Below, one piece after another: positions 51,963 to 60,957 of a stretch of DNA of 64,000 bases. A program made the position numbers and the translations under genes. The notes beneath the pieces were generated by a model that worked only from the letters and a program-made list of their open reading frames with translations, searched no databases and was not told the DNA's origin. The first letter of the stretch is position 1. The number at the start of each line of letters is the position of its first letter. Location of the stretch: the NCBI RefSeq assembly GCF_009720625.1, contig NZ_CP046266.1:2427501-2491500 (forward strand), in the 5' to 3' direction. The DNA is from Metabacillus sediminilitoris (GTDB lineage Bacteria > Bacillota > Bacilli > Bacillales > Bacillaceae).

Positions 51963-52454
51963 GATGGTGAATGGAAATGTTACTTTTGCTTGTTTTGTAT
52001 CAAGCTCAACCATTTTAAAAATATTTTCCTCCTATTGATGCAGTTGCGTGCCTAGAGGAATTTAATATTTGTCATATAGCCGGGGAAATACTGTAGGTAG
52101 AATCTAATAAGTGATTATATATGGTGAATTCTTGTCTTTAGCCAAGAATCGTGCCAATCGCTTCGTGCTCCAATGATCGAAAACTCGGTTTGTTTGGGGT
52201 ATCAAACCCAACAAACCCACTATATCAACGCAATGCTTATGATATCACACGCTCTTATCGTCTTTTTAAGTGTTATTTTGCACTTCCAACTTTTCATGAT
52301 TTTTAAGTTAAAATATGGTAGTATTAATTCTAATATCTTCCACTAGATAAAGGAGCATAGTCCTCCTTCATTGTACAGAAATACAGATAACGTCAATAAA
52401 ACGTATCTGATTTCTTGTATGGAAGGTTTATTTTTTATATAGGAGGAGTTAATA
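51963..52454. other. Leader region of the Gre-like gene
   Basis: No gene. Near the downstream end there are two hairpins, AAGGAG/CTCCTT (about 52350-52370) and CAGATAACGT/ACGTATCTG (52384-52409), followed by a T-rich run. They give the short ORF at 52455 a structured leader. Confidence 0.5.
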
Positions 52455-52523
52455 ATGAAAAAATTAATGAAGTTTTGCAAAAGGTTTAATCCAAGCTTGG
52501 GGGTTATATACTATGAACCATAA
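52455..52523 (+). CDS. 22-residue upstream ORF overlapping the Gre-like gene
   Basis: ATG at 52455 with a perfect AGGAGG upstream opens a frame KKLMKFCKRFNPSLGVIYYEP. Its stop codon at 52521 lies past the start of the next gene (52513), so the two overlap by 11 bases. A strong site in front of a tiny basic peptide suggests translational coupling or a leader peptide. A structured region precedes it. Confidence 0.55.
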   Translation: MKKLMKFCKRFNPSLGVIYYEP

Positions 52524-52974
52524 AGTACATCAAAGTAAGGACTACTTCGTTCAACAGTTAAATTATATTGATGAAAACATTATAGAGTTAACTGATCTAT
52601 ATATCTCATCAACCCCTATGCAAGAACGATTAAAACATTATTTTAATATTTACGTATTAGAAGTTGAGAACCTATTAAAAATAAATCAAAAAAATGATTT
52701 TATTTCATCTTTTCCGAAAGTGTTTATCGGGACAAAGGTCACAGTATTGTACGATGAGGAAAACGAAACAGAAGATTATGTCATTTGTTACCCTGAACAG
52801 TCGGATCCGGATAGTGGCTTTATTTCCTTTTTATCTCCGGTAGGCAGGCAACTTCTTTTAAAGAATATCGGTGAAAAAATATCGTTAAAAATACCAACCG
52901 GGAACATTTTCGTAACCATCAAAGAAATTTCGTTTGTTGGACACCTTTTTGAGCTTGAAAGAAAGAAGGCTTGA
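52513..52974 (+). CDS. GreA/GreB-type C-terminal domain protein
   Basis: A 153-residue protein whose last 90 residues match the Gre C-terminal FKBP-like domain: KVTVLYDEENETEDYVICYP, then SFLSPVGRQLLLKNIGEKI and IPTGNIFVTIKEI. The N-terminal 60 residues are helical but do not look like the GreA coiled coil with its acidic tip. It may therefore bind RNA polymerase as a regulator of the Rnk type rather than stimulate cleavage. The site GGGGG nine bases before the ATG lies inside the upstream ORF. Regulation through that ORF is likely. Confidence 0.72.
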   Translation: MNHKVHQSKDYFVQQLNYIDENIIELTDLYISSTPMQERLKHYFNIYVLEVENLLKINQKNDFISSFPKVFIGTKVTVLYDEENETEDYVICYPEQSDPDSGFISFLSPVGRQLLLKNIGEKISLKIPTGNIFVTIKEISFVGHLFELERKKA

Positions 52975-53205
52975 TTAATTATTTCGAAAGCGATTCTGCT
53001 AATGATAGGTGAACATTTAAGTCACTAAATGGTCATTTTAGACTCATTCAAGGCTACTATTTACTCAATTTGAACGTATCCTTGAAATTATTCACCTTAC
53101 ATCGATTACCACCGAAGTAGTTAAGCTGCACAAAAATAGCTTAGTGATTTGACGTATTTAATAAAGACAGTTTCTTTCAGAGGGATAATAGGAAGAAATT
53201 ATGGA

Positions 53206-53242
53206 AAATCAGGAAATCATTGACGATTTCCTGATTTTTTTA
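53206..53242. terminator. Intrinsic terminator
   Basis: Stem AAATCAGGAAATC/GATTTCCTGATTT with a six-base loop and a T run. Confidence 0.85.
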
Positions 53243-53779
53243 TGCTTGTTTAGATGATAAAGCTGGTATGGAAAAGATGTAAGGCAAATGAATAACGAAG
53301 AGGAGTATAACCTTTAACTAATCTTCACCTCCCATATTTATATATGGTGTTTGCTTATTCGAAAACTTTATTTTTATATTGTTGATTTGGTTGGGTGTAT
53401 CATTATTGAAGAGTTTATTTGGCATTAATCGTGAAAGAAACTAATTCAATTAACAGAGGCGTTGATCTAATAAGGATAGAACTCCTTTTTGTATTGTTCA
53501 TTTTTTAGAATAAGGGATTTCTAATTGGAATATTATGTTAAAGTTAAAGAGAGCAGAGCAGTTTTTAGGGTATTGAAGGTGAGAGTAATTGGGGAAATGA
53601 TTATCTTCGTGAAAAGTCCTATGATTCATTAAAACCAAAACAGTTTAAATTATAATTCTTAAGGGGTGTTTATTTATAGTTATAAATAGAAATTTGGATG
53701 AGAGTTTAATAGGAAGCGCTCTGTTCATTGTGGATGTAGAGATTTACGAACTCACTGGTCTGGTGGCCGAGGTGACCTC
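53243..53779. other. Intergenic region before the GC-richer membrane gene
   Basis: About 540 bases with no supported gene. Short frames at about 53560-53660 (for example SNWGNDYLREKSYDSLK) may be a remnant but could not be identified. The start of the higher-GC segment falls near 53740. Confidence 0.45.
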
Positions 53780-54757
53780 ATGACAGTAATGAAAAAGCTA
53801 CCAATTTCACATTTGATGAAGAAGCGTAGATTTTGGGGGTATGGTGCCGCTATAGCGGTAATGCCTTATTTGTTAATTAAAATCGCCTGGACTTTCGGTC
53901 TCTTCCTGCCGACAGAACAAATGGGCGACCCAAGTTGGCGCACTGCAAACGCAGTAACAATGGTTCTAGCTGCAGTTGGTATCCTGTTAGCACTGGCCTT
54001 TAGCATGACATGGGGTGAGCGACTGCCCGCCTGGTTGGTTGCCCTGCCCGTCTGGGTAGGTACTGGTTTACTTATTCCTATGCTTTTGCTGGCACCTGTG
54101 CTTGGTCCTGCTGCTATGATACGCGATCAGCAGGCAGGAGCTGCCAACGTTTGGGTATATGAGCAGATTTTCGTAATGGTCTCACTAATTGGAGCTGGCA
54201 TCTGCCTGCCTTTCGCCTTAGCTGGATACGCTAAAGCGCGTTGGCCAGAGGCATTTGCTGATCCAATCGACATTGAATTACTACCGGGCAACAGCCAGAA
54301 ACTGCATATCACCTTGGCTAGGCTTGTCGCGGCTGGCTGTATCCTGCTTGGATTTATTAAGCTATTCTGGGCGGTTGGTGGAACTATTGGTATCAACCCA
54401 GCTATGTTGGATAATCGCGATTTATGGTGGCATCTATTGTCGTTGAGTACCAGTGTGTGGGCCTTCGCGGGGGCGTGGGGTTTGTTGGTACTGACCACCC
54501 GCCGCGGGTCGAAGAGGTTCTTCCCTCCTTTGGCAGCAGCATGGATCTCGTCGGGAATGCTGTTCTCTTATAACCTCTTTAACCGCTTGTCCGCCATAAG
54601 CCCCGATGCACAACCAGCTCTAGAGTACCCGCTTGCATATGTACTAACCACCGAGTTAGGTAGCATCTTGGGAGTGATGATGGGAATAATTATCCTGATG
54701 GTACTGCACGACCGCAGGAGAGCAATGGGTAGTTCTAGAAGGAATGAATGTTCCTAA
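53780..54757 (+). CDS. Polytopic membrane protein, probably acquired
   Basis: A 325-residue protein with about eight membrane helices (for example YGAAIAVMPYLLIKIAWTFG, WLVALPVWVGTGLLIPMLLL and LTTELGSILGVMMGIIILMVL) and an Arg-rich C-terminus. No family recognised. Codon use is far richer in G and C than in any neighbour, and many Ala, Gly and Trp residues recall proteins of high-GC Gram-positives, so transfer is likely. GAGGTGACCTC precedes the ATG. Confidence 0.7.
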   Translation: MTVMKKLPISHLMKKRRFWGYGAAIAVMPYLLIKIAWTFGLFLPTEQMGDPSWRTANAVTMVLAAVGILLALAFSMTWGERLPAWLVALPVWVGTGLLIPMLLLAPVLGPAAMIRDQQAGAANVWVYEQIFVMVSLIGAGICLPFALAGYAKARWPEAFADPIDIELLPGNSQKLHITLARLVAAGCILLGFIKLFWAVGGTIGINPAMLDNRDLWWHLLSLSTSVWAFAGAWGLLVLTTRRGSKRFFPPLAAAWISSGMLFSYNLFNRLSAISPDAQPALEYPLAYVLTTELGSILGVMMGIIILMVLHDRRRAMGSSRRNECS

Positions 54758-54792
54758 AATTGAATTATATTAATAAAAAGAAAATAAATTAA

Positions 54793-55002
54793 ATGAAAAA
54801 GCCTCCAATTTGGTGGCCTTTTAAATCAACCCTTATCCTAACTCATAATGCCAAATGCAATGAAGAAGTCAAATCACAATCAGAAAATGCCGGTGGGAGT
54901 ATTGTTAAAGAAGGTGTAACAGATGACGGGAGTTATACTGGATATTTCAAAGATCCAAACGGACATGTTTGGGAAGTAATAGCTTGGGATAGCGAACACT
55001 AG
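54793..55002 (+). pseudogene. VOC/glyoxalase-family protein, C-terminal remnant
   Basis: A 69-codon frame reads LILTHNAKCNEEV, SENAGGSIVKEG and then YTGYFKDPNGHVWEVIAWD. This is the C-terminal half of a vicinal-oxygen-chelate protein, including the metal-site Glu in WEV. Roughly 60 N-terminal residues, with the first metal His, are missing. It has no good ribosome binding site and is probably inactive. Confidence 0.75.
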
Positions 55003-55126
55003 GGGCAAGCATTCCTGTAATGAATGAAAATGAGATTTGAGTATCAAAAAGTTCTCTTGGTATGATTAAAATGTCCCAAAGCTGGCCAGCGAAAAGGACA
55101 AATCTATCATGACCAGGAGGCCTATC

Positions 55127-55381
55127 ATGAATTATAACCAAAATAAGAAAATCGCTCAAATTACTCCTAAAACACTTATTATCGGAGTAGATATTGCAAA
55201 ATTCAAACATGTAGCAAGACCTCAGGATTTTAGAGGATTAGAGTTTGGCTCACCTTGTTACTTTGAAAATACAAAAGAAGGATTTCGCCATTTTCTTATG
55301 TGGGTCTTACAACTTATGCAAGCTCAAACGATGAATCAAGTGATTGTCGGTATGGAGCAACGTGCGCGTTTGCTGAATTAA
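55127..55381 (+). pseudogene. IS110-family transposase, N-terminal remnant
   Basis: The frame starts MNYNQNKKIAQITPK behind a clear AGGAGG and shows TLIIGVDIAKFKHVARP and VIVGMEQ, the first two acidic motifs of the IS110 family. It then departs from the family and ends after 84 codons. It is related to the remnant at 18135-18587 and is not functional. The upstream 100 bases may include an old bridge-RNA region. Confidence 0.8.
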
Positions 55382-55752
55382 TAAAGTATTTATAATCAAT
55401 TAACATTAGCTAAATATAATTATGTTAACTTTAATTTGTAACGATAAAGACAACAATATTCTATTGAGGATAGGGTGTGTTAGAAAAAAATGGTTACTAA
55501 AGTGGGCATAAGTTTTTTACTTATAATGGTGCATTTCTACTTGGTTTGAGTAGTATCTAAAAATTTTTTGTTTTATATTGTATAACAATTAATTCATATA
55601 ATCAGATGTCAGCAAAAAAATGCTGACTTTTTTATTGTGCAGAACTGTGGACGGAACTACTCAATAGTGTAACGAGACTGTTCTATACAACTAACCAGCT
55701 AAAATAGGATATGATGATCTTCCAGAAAAGGGCGCTTTAATGGAATAAAAAA
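55382..55752. other. Intergenic region
   Basis: AT-rich. A good terminator hairpin GTCAGC/GCTGAC followed by TTTTTT lies at 55608-55633, and a repeat of the AAAAGGGCGCTTTAATGG type at about 55725. No gene. Confidence 0.55.
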
Positions 55753-55830
55753 GAGAAAACATATTATATATGTCTAATATGTTTTCTCCTTTATTTTTTA
55801 CGGATTTTTATAATTTAGGTCTTGATAACT
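55753..55830. repeat. Covarying hairpin repeat, copy 4
   Basis: Perfect 14-bp stem GAGAAAACATATTA (55753-55766) with 55775-55788 and an eight-base loop. The tail TTTTTATAATTTAGGTCTTGATAA follows at 55805-55828. The stem sequence differs from copies 1 to 3 at matched positions on both arms, which shows that pairing itself is conserved. Confidence 0.8.
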
Positions 55831-55996
55831 ATATTAATTCAAGATGAATGAGTTATTCATTGATATACAAATTAAAAGTCCACCCTTCTTATCTTCTCCC
55901 TTTACGTTCAAAAATAGATTCCTAACCTAGAACACTTTCCCTGCCAGCACCAACAAATTTACATATAATAACAAGAATTACTTTTTTATGAAATAA

Positions 55997-58885
55997 ATGA
56001 ATGAAGAGGGAGTTGATAGAGTGACAACTAAGGAAATACAGGATGCTATCATCAAGAACTATGGGAACCACCCCTTTACCTTTGTCCCTAATGTGGGTCA
56101 GATGGATTCGAGAGTTCAATATTATAGTCAAGGTACTGGCAAAGGGTTCTATTTTACCCCGGAAGAAGTGGTGTTTTCCTTTATAGAGAATACCTCCCCC
56201 AGCCATTTTAGGAACGGTGATGCTACAAATACGGATCAAGCGAGTCGAGGGATGGCCCTTACTTTACGTTTTCTTGACGCAAATCCGGATGTCAGGATTG
56301 AAGGACAATCCGAGGGATCCGGAAAGGTTAATTACTTGAAAGGAAACGATCCAGCGAAATGGATCAGAAATCTTTCTATCTATGAGAAGATCGTCTACCG
56401 GGATCTGTGGTCTGGAATCGATCTGGTCTTCAAGGGTAAGAACGGTCAACTCAAGTATGAGTTTGTGGTCCAACCGGGTGCCAACATTAAGGATATTCGA
56501 CTTACCTATCGTGGGGCAGATGGGTTATCCCTCGATGATGAGGGAAACCTTCAGATTGAAACGCCATATGGAGTACTCATCGATGAGCGGCCTATCAGCT
56601 ATCAGGAAATCAACGGTCAGCAGATAGCCGTGCCCAGTTCCTTTAAATTGAAGAAGCAGAAACAGGGAAAAAACTGTTACGGATTTAAAGTCGAAAATGG
56701 GTATGATTCGTGTTATCCTCTCATCATGGATCCGGGATTGGTTTATTCCACCTACTTAGGTGGAATGAGTGATGATTCCGGGGTGGGCATTGCTGTGGAT
56801 ACCGAAGGCAACGCCTATGTCACCGGAGTCACATCCTCTCTGGATTTCCCGACGTCACCCGGAGCTTTTCAGACGACGTCCGATGGTTTCCAAGATGCTT
56901 TTGTGACCAAGCTAAATCCAACAGGAAGTGCACTTGTTTATTCTACTTTCTTAGGAGGAACACAAAATAGTGATCAGGGGATTAGCATTGCTGTGGATGC
57001 TGCAGGCAACGCCTATGTTACGGGATTCACACTCTCTGCGGATTTCCCAACGACCCCTGGAGCTTTTGACACCACGTTCAAAGGTGGTTCCCTGGGACAG
57101 GATGCTTTCGTGACTAAGTTGAACTCTACAGGCAGTGCATTGCTTTATTCCACATTTTTGAGTGGAACAGAAGATGATGAAGGAATTGACATAGTTGTGG
57201 ATGCTGCAGGCAATGCCTATGTTACAGGGAATACCACCTCTATGGATTTTCAAACCACCTCCGGAGCTTTTGATACTGTGCACAATGGCGGTTTCTATGA
57301 TGCTTTTGTGACCAAACTAAATCCAGCAGGAAGTGCGCTTGTCTATTCCACTTATTTAGGTGGTACCGGTTTTGATCAAGCAACTGGAATTGCTGTAGAT
57401 GCTGCAGGCAACGCCTATGTCACAGGATTCACAGACTCTATGGATTTTCAAACCACCTCCGGAGCTTTTGATACAACGTACAATGGCGATCCCTTTGATG
57501 CTTTTGTGACCAAGCTGAATCCCACAGGAAGTGCGCTTGTCTATTCCACCTATTTAGGTGGTGAGCTTAGTGATCAAGGAAATGGCATCTCCGTAGATGC
57601 CGCAGGGAACGCATATGTCACTGGACTTACAACCTCACGGGATTTTCCGACGACACAGGGAGCATTTGATACCACGTACAATGGCGGTCCCTTTGATGCT
57701 TTTGTGACCAAGCTAAATCCCACAGGAAGTGCGCTTGTCTATTCCACCTACTTAGGTGGATCGAGTGATGATCAAGGAACTGACATCTTCGTGGATGCTG
57801 AAGGGAACGCCTATGTTACGGGATTTACACAATCTCCGGATTTTCCGACAACTTCAGGAGCTTTTGATACCACGTTCAATGGGGGATCTGACGCTTTTGT
57901 GACAAAACTGAATTCTACGGGAAGTGCACCGCTTCTCTATTCCACCTACTTAGGTGGAAACACTGGAGAACAGGCATTTGCCATTGCTGTAGATGCTGCA
58001 GGCAACGCCTATGTAACCGGATTTACAATCTCTGAGGACTACCCGACGACTTCTGGTGCCTTTGATACCTCGTACAATGGGTTCTCTGACGCTTTTGTAG
58101 CGAAAATTAGTACAGTACCATCTACAACCCCGATGCCTATCGCTAACGTGAGTCCAACAAGTATAAATTTTGGAAATCAACCCGTAAATACAAGTAGTTC
58201 CTCGCAAACAGTTACAGTAACAAATACAGGAACAGCAGATTTAATAATCAACAACGTTATGATTGCAGGGGAAAACCCAACTGATTTTCAAGTTGTTTCC
58301 AATATGTGCACAATCGTAAACCCTGGAAACAGCTGCACTATCCAAGTAACATTTAATCCTACTACTCCAGGAACAAGAAGTGCTACTTTAAATATCTTTG
58401 ACAATGTCTCAGATAGTCCGCAGCAAGTATTGTTAAATGGAAATGGCCTCCCTAGTGCAGATTTAATGATTACTAAGAATGCTTTCGTAGTCCCAGCGGG
58501 AAGGAATAGAAAACAAATTACGTATACTATTACCGTCCTGAACATGGGGCCTAACACTGCAAGCAATGTGGTGGTTACCGATCGATTACAATCTAACACT
58601 GACTTTGTATCAGCAACTACAAGTCAAGGGACGTTTACTGCACCTAGACGTGGAAGATCTGGTACTGTAACCTTTACTCTTGGTAATATTTCAGCAGGTT
58701 CTAGTGCGAATATGACAATAGTTGTTACGGCTAAAGCAAATGCATTCGTTACTAATACGGCTACAGTAAGTTCCAGCACTTTTGACCCAGGCCCTCATCC
58801 AAATTCTGCAAGTGTAATCATTGATTCAACTGCCGGTAACCTAAATGATACCGGTAGTGATGAAAGCAGTGGTGACCACCATTAG
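55997..58885 (+). CDS. SBBP-repeat beta-propeller protein with ASH and DUF11 domains
   Basis: A 962-residue, probably surface-associated protein. Residues 15-240 form a DUF7948-like N-terminal domain (NHPFTFVPNVGQMDSRVQYY, then IDLVFKGKNGQLKYEFVV). Seven SBBP repeats of about 60 residues follow, each with YSTYLGG, VDAAGNAYVTG and DAFVTKLNPTGSAL. Next comes a choice-of-anchor-D/ASH-type domain (SPTSINFGNQPVNTSSSSQT) and a DUF11 domain (ITYTITVLNMGPNTASNVVV). No signal peptide or sortase motif is seen, so how it would leave the cell is unclear. The start may instead be GTG 56021, which has GAGGGAG in front. GC content is above its surroundings. Confidence 0.85.
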   Translation: MNEEGVDRVTTKEIQDAIIKNYGNHPFTFVPNVGQMDSRVQYYSQGTGKGFYFTPEEVVFSFIENTSPSHFRNGDATNTDQASRGMALTLRFLDANPDVRIEGQSEGSGKVNYLKGNDPAKWIRNLSIYEKIVYRDLWSGIDLVFKGKNGQLKYEFVVQPGANIKDIRLTYRGADGLSLDDEGNLQIETPYGVLIDERPISYQEINGQQIAVPSSFKLKKQKQGKNCYGFKVENGYDSCYPLIMDPGLVYSTYLGGMSDDSGVGIAVDTEGNAYVTGVTSSLDFPTSPGAFQTTSDGFQDAFVTKLNPTGSALVYSTFLGGTQNSDQGISIAVDAAGNAYVTGFTLSADFPTTPGAFDTTFKGGSLGQDAFVTKLNSTGSALLYSTFLSGTEDDEGIDIVVDAAGNAYVTGNTTSMDFQTTSGAFDTVHNGGFYDAFVTKLNPAGSALVYSTYLGGTGFDQATGIAVDAAGNAYVTGFTDSMDFQTTSGAFDTTYNGDPFDAFVTKLNPTGSALVYSTYLGGELSDQGNGISVDAAGNAYVTGLTTSRDFPTTQGAFDTTYNGGPFDAFVTKLNPTGSALVYSTYLGGSSDDQGTDIFVDAEGNAYVTGFTQSPDFPTTSGAFDTTFNGGSDAFVTKLNSTGSAPLLYSTYLGGNTGEQAFAIAVDAAGNAYVTGFTISEDYPTTSGAFDTSYNGFSDAFVAKISTVPSTTPMPIANVSPTSINFGNQPVNTSSSSQTVTVTNTGTADLIINNVMIAGENPTDFQVVSNMCTIVNPGNSCTIQVTFNPTTPGTRSATLNIFDNVSDSPQQVLLNGNGLPSADLMITKNAFVVPAGRNRKQITYTITVLNMGPNTASNVVVTDRLQSNTDFVSATTSQGTFTAPRRGRSGTVTFTLGNISAGSSANMTIVVTAKANAFVTNTATVSSSTFDPGPHPNSASVIIDSTAGNLNDTGSDESSGDHH

Positions 58886-59638
58886 CATTATCGACGTCAT
58901 AAACGATAATCTCTAACAGCAATTTTGTAACTATGTAAATTCACTAATCAAAGGTTAAAAATAAGCCCATCTCAATGAGAAGGGCTTTTGTTTTATTAGT
59001 GGAACCCCTTAATAAAAGAATTATCTAGATAGCTATTATAGACTGCTATAAGTATATGTAAGATAAACATCTAGCGCTTGAACAAACACCTACAACAACT
59101 TACCTATTTAAACTTACACCTCTCATATGGGGTACGAAGACGATTCTGGATTCCAGGGACCACTATGGAAAACTAACAATCAAGAGTTATAAATGAGAAT
59201 AAAATTGTTTCATTAAAAGGGCGCTTTTCTTGAATAAGAAGGCGTCTTTTTGTAATGAGTAAGATTCTAGATCAATACATTTAAGGGATTAGATTATGTT
59301 AACATATTTAAGAGATTGTGAAGGTTTCTACTTAAACTCACGGGTGATTCAATTGAATAACATGTAAAAAGATCATCTTATTAGGTGATCTTTTTTATTT
59401 GGTCTAATAGTTGTCTAAAAGTTAAACTTTCAAACAATAAAATTGTTTAAGGGATTATGATTACAAAATTTATACATTTTTTAATCAATAATTAAATATT
59501 ATACGACTTTAGAGTCGATCTTTTTTTCACTGTTTCAGATAAAAAAGTTACTATTAGAAAGCACATGGGAATCAAATTTATGGTGATAATATTTTATGAA
59601 TTAGAAAAAAATAGTGTTTAGGAAAGGAGGGATTGAGA
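58886..59638. other. Intergenic region
   Basis: About 750 bases without a gene. It holds a terminator for the SBBP gene (AAGCCC-TCTC/GAGA-GGGCTT, 58962-58990), dispersed repeats (AAAAGGGCGCTTTTCTTGAATAAGAAGGCG at about 59215, CTTAAACTCACGGGTG at 59325), and a second terminator AAAGATCATC/AGGTGATCTT at 59366-59396. Confidence 0.6.
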
Positions 59639-60028
59639 ATGTCTGTGAAAAAGTGGGTAACAGAATTGGTCGTTGTGCTTGCAATGGTTGTAGTTGTGAC
59701 AACTTCAGGCTCACTTGGTGTATTTGCCGAATCCGGTGTTGTAACTCAGCCTATGGAGACGGTGAAATCGATTGAGGTCCAGTTGAACGATGATTACTTT
59801 AATCCGAAAGTCATCACTATTCCGAATGGAACAACCACAACGTTGATATTGAAAAACAAAGGTAAGAAAAAGCACACCTTCACAGTGGAAAAGCTCGGAA
59901 TTGACGCCGAGGTCCAGCCAGGAAAAGAAAAAAACATTACCGTGAAACCAAAACAGCCCGGTACATATGAACTGATATGTCGGTACCATTTCCAGGAAGG
60001 AATGGTTGGAAAAGTAATAGTCAAATAA
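59639..60028 (+). CDS. Secreted cupredoxin-domain protein
   Basis: A 129-residue protein with a signal peptide (KKWVTELVVVLAMVVVVT, cut near VFA-ES) and one cupredoxin domain. Copper ligands of a type 1 site are visible: His in KKKHTFTVEK, then Cys, His and Met in ELICRYHFQEGMVGKV (C-x2-H-x4-M). It is probably an electron-transfer or copper-binding protein outside the membrane. AAAGGAGG with proper spacing supports ATG 59639. A strong terminator follows at 60051. Confidence 0.87.
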   Translation: MSVKKWVTELVVVLAMVVVVTTSGSLGVFAESGVVTQPMETVKSIEVQLNDDYFNPKVITIPNGTTTTLILKNKGKKKHTFTVEKLGIDAEVQPGKEKNITVKPKQPGTYELICRYHFQEGMVGKVIVK

Positions 60029-60050
60029 AAAGCAGGGCCAATATGAACTG

Positions 60051-60099
60051 CCCCATCAATGTTAGACATTAATCTAACATTGATGGGGGTTTTTTTAAT
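60051..60099. terminator. Strong intrinsic terminator
   Basis: CCCCATCAATGTTAGA pairs with TCTAACATTGATGGGG, followed by a run of Ts. Confidence 0.9.
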
Positions 60100-60328
60100 A
60101 GGCAAAGGAAATCTCCTTATTATTACCCAGACATCATCAAAACAGCTAACTTTTAAACAGTTGTTCTCTCCTTAGTAATATCGGTTAAGTTTTAGAGAGA
60201 TTTTTTAATAAGCTTATTTTTCATTACACAGGATATTGATGTTTGGATTATTAATAATAGTTCCACCGCTAATAAATGGTAAATATAATGTATGGTAATG
60301 TATAAACCATTAAGAATGAGGTGGAGAG

Positions 60329-60889
60329 GTGTTTTTTTTAAAACCTATTTCTGATGAGGTTCGTTTATCTCAAATCATATTCAATAAACATAAAAAAACG
60401 ATGAAGCTCATTTTAGGGTCTATTTTTGCCTGTATTGCTGCTATTTTACAGGCTGCAGGTGGCTTTTTACCAGGTATAGGATATTTATTAAGTCCGCTTG
60501 CTACTGCACCTATTCTGTTGTGTTCTATGTTTTCCATTCCATTTGGAGTAATATCCTACTTTCTGACAATTATGTTGTTATTCATCCTACAGCCAACTGA
60601 ACTAATTGTCTTTCCTTTTACAACAGGATTGTTAGGACTTTGCATAGGGGCATCTTTTTATTTTTTTAGGAAGAGGTTAAGTATTATTGCTACTGGTACA
60701 ATTCTTTTAATGTTAGGAATGATGAGTCTATTATTTATTCTTCAATTTCCAGTTTTAGGTCCAGTCGTCTCTGTTTCCTTTTCATTTCTTACAACTGGAA
60801 GTATCTTTTTATTTGCTTTCCTTTATAGCTGGTTATGGGTTGAAATTGCTTTAATTATTTTTAAAAGATTAAAAAGGATTATAATTTAG
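60329..60889 (+). CDS. Polytopic membrane protein, unknown
   Basis: A 186-residue protein with five hydrophobic helices (LGSIFACIAAILQAAGGFLP, LLSPLATAPILLCSMFSIPF and later ones) and basic ends (HKKTMK, KRLKRIII). It resembles small ECF-type or YbbH-like membrane proteins of Bacillus in size, but no family is certain. It starts at GTG with GGTGGAG just upstream. Confidence 0.6.
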   Translation: MFFLKPISDEVRLSQIIFNKHKKTMKLILGSIFACIAAILQAAGGFLPGIGYLLSPLATAPILLCSMFSIPFGVISYFLTIMLLFILQPTELIVFPFTTGLLGLCIGASFYFFRKRLSIIATGTILLMLGMMSLLFILQFPVLGPVVSVSFSFLTTGSIFLFAFLYSWLWVEIALIIFKRLKRIII

Positions 60890-60957
60890 TGATCCTCCAT
60901 CCATTGGTTTTAATTTCGATTCATTAAATACATGTAAGAGATTTATATAGTTATGAT

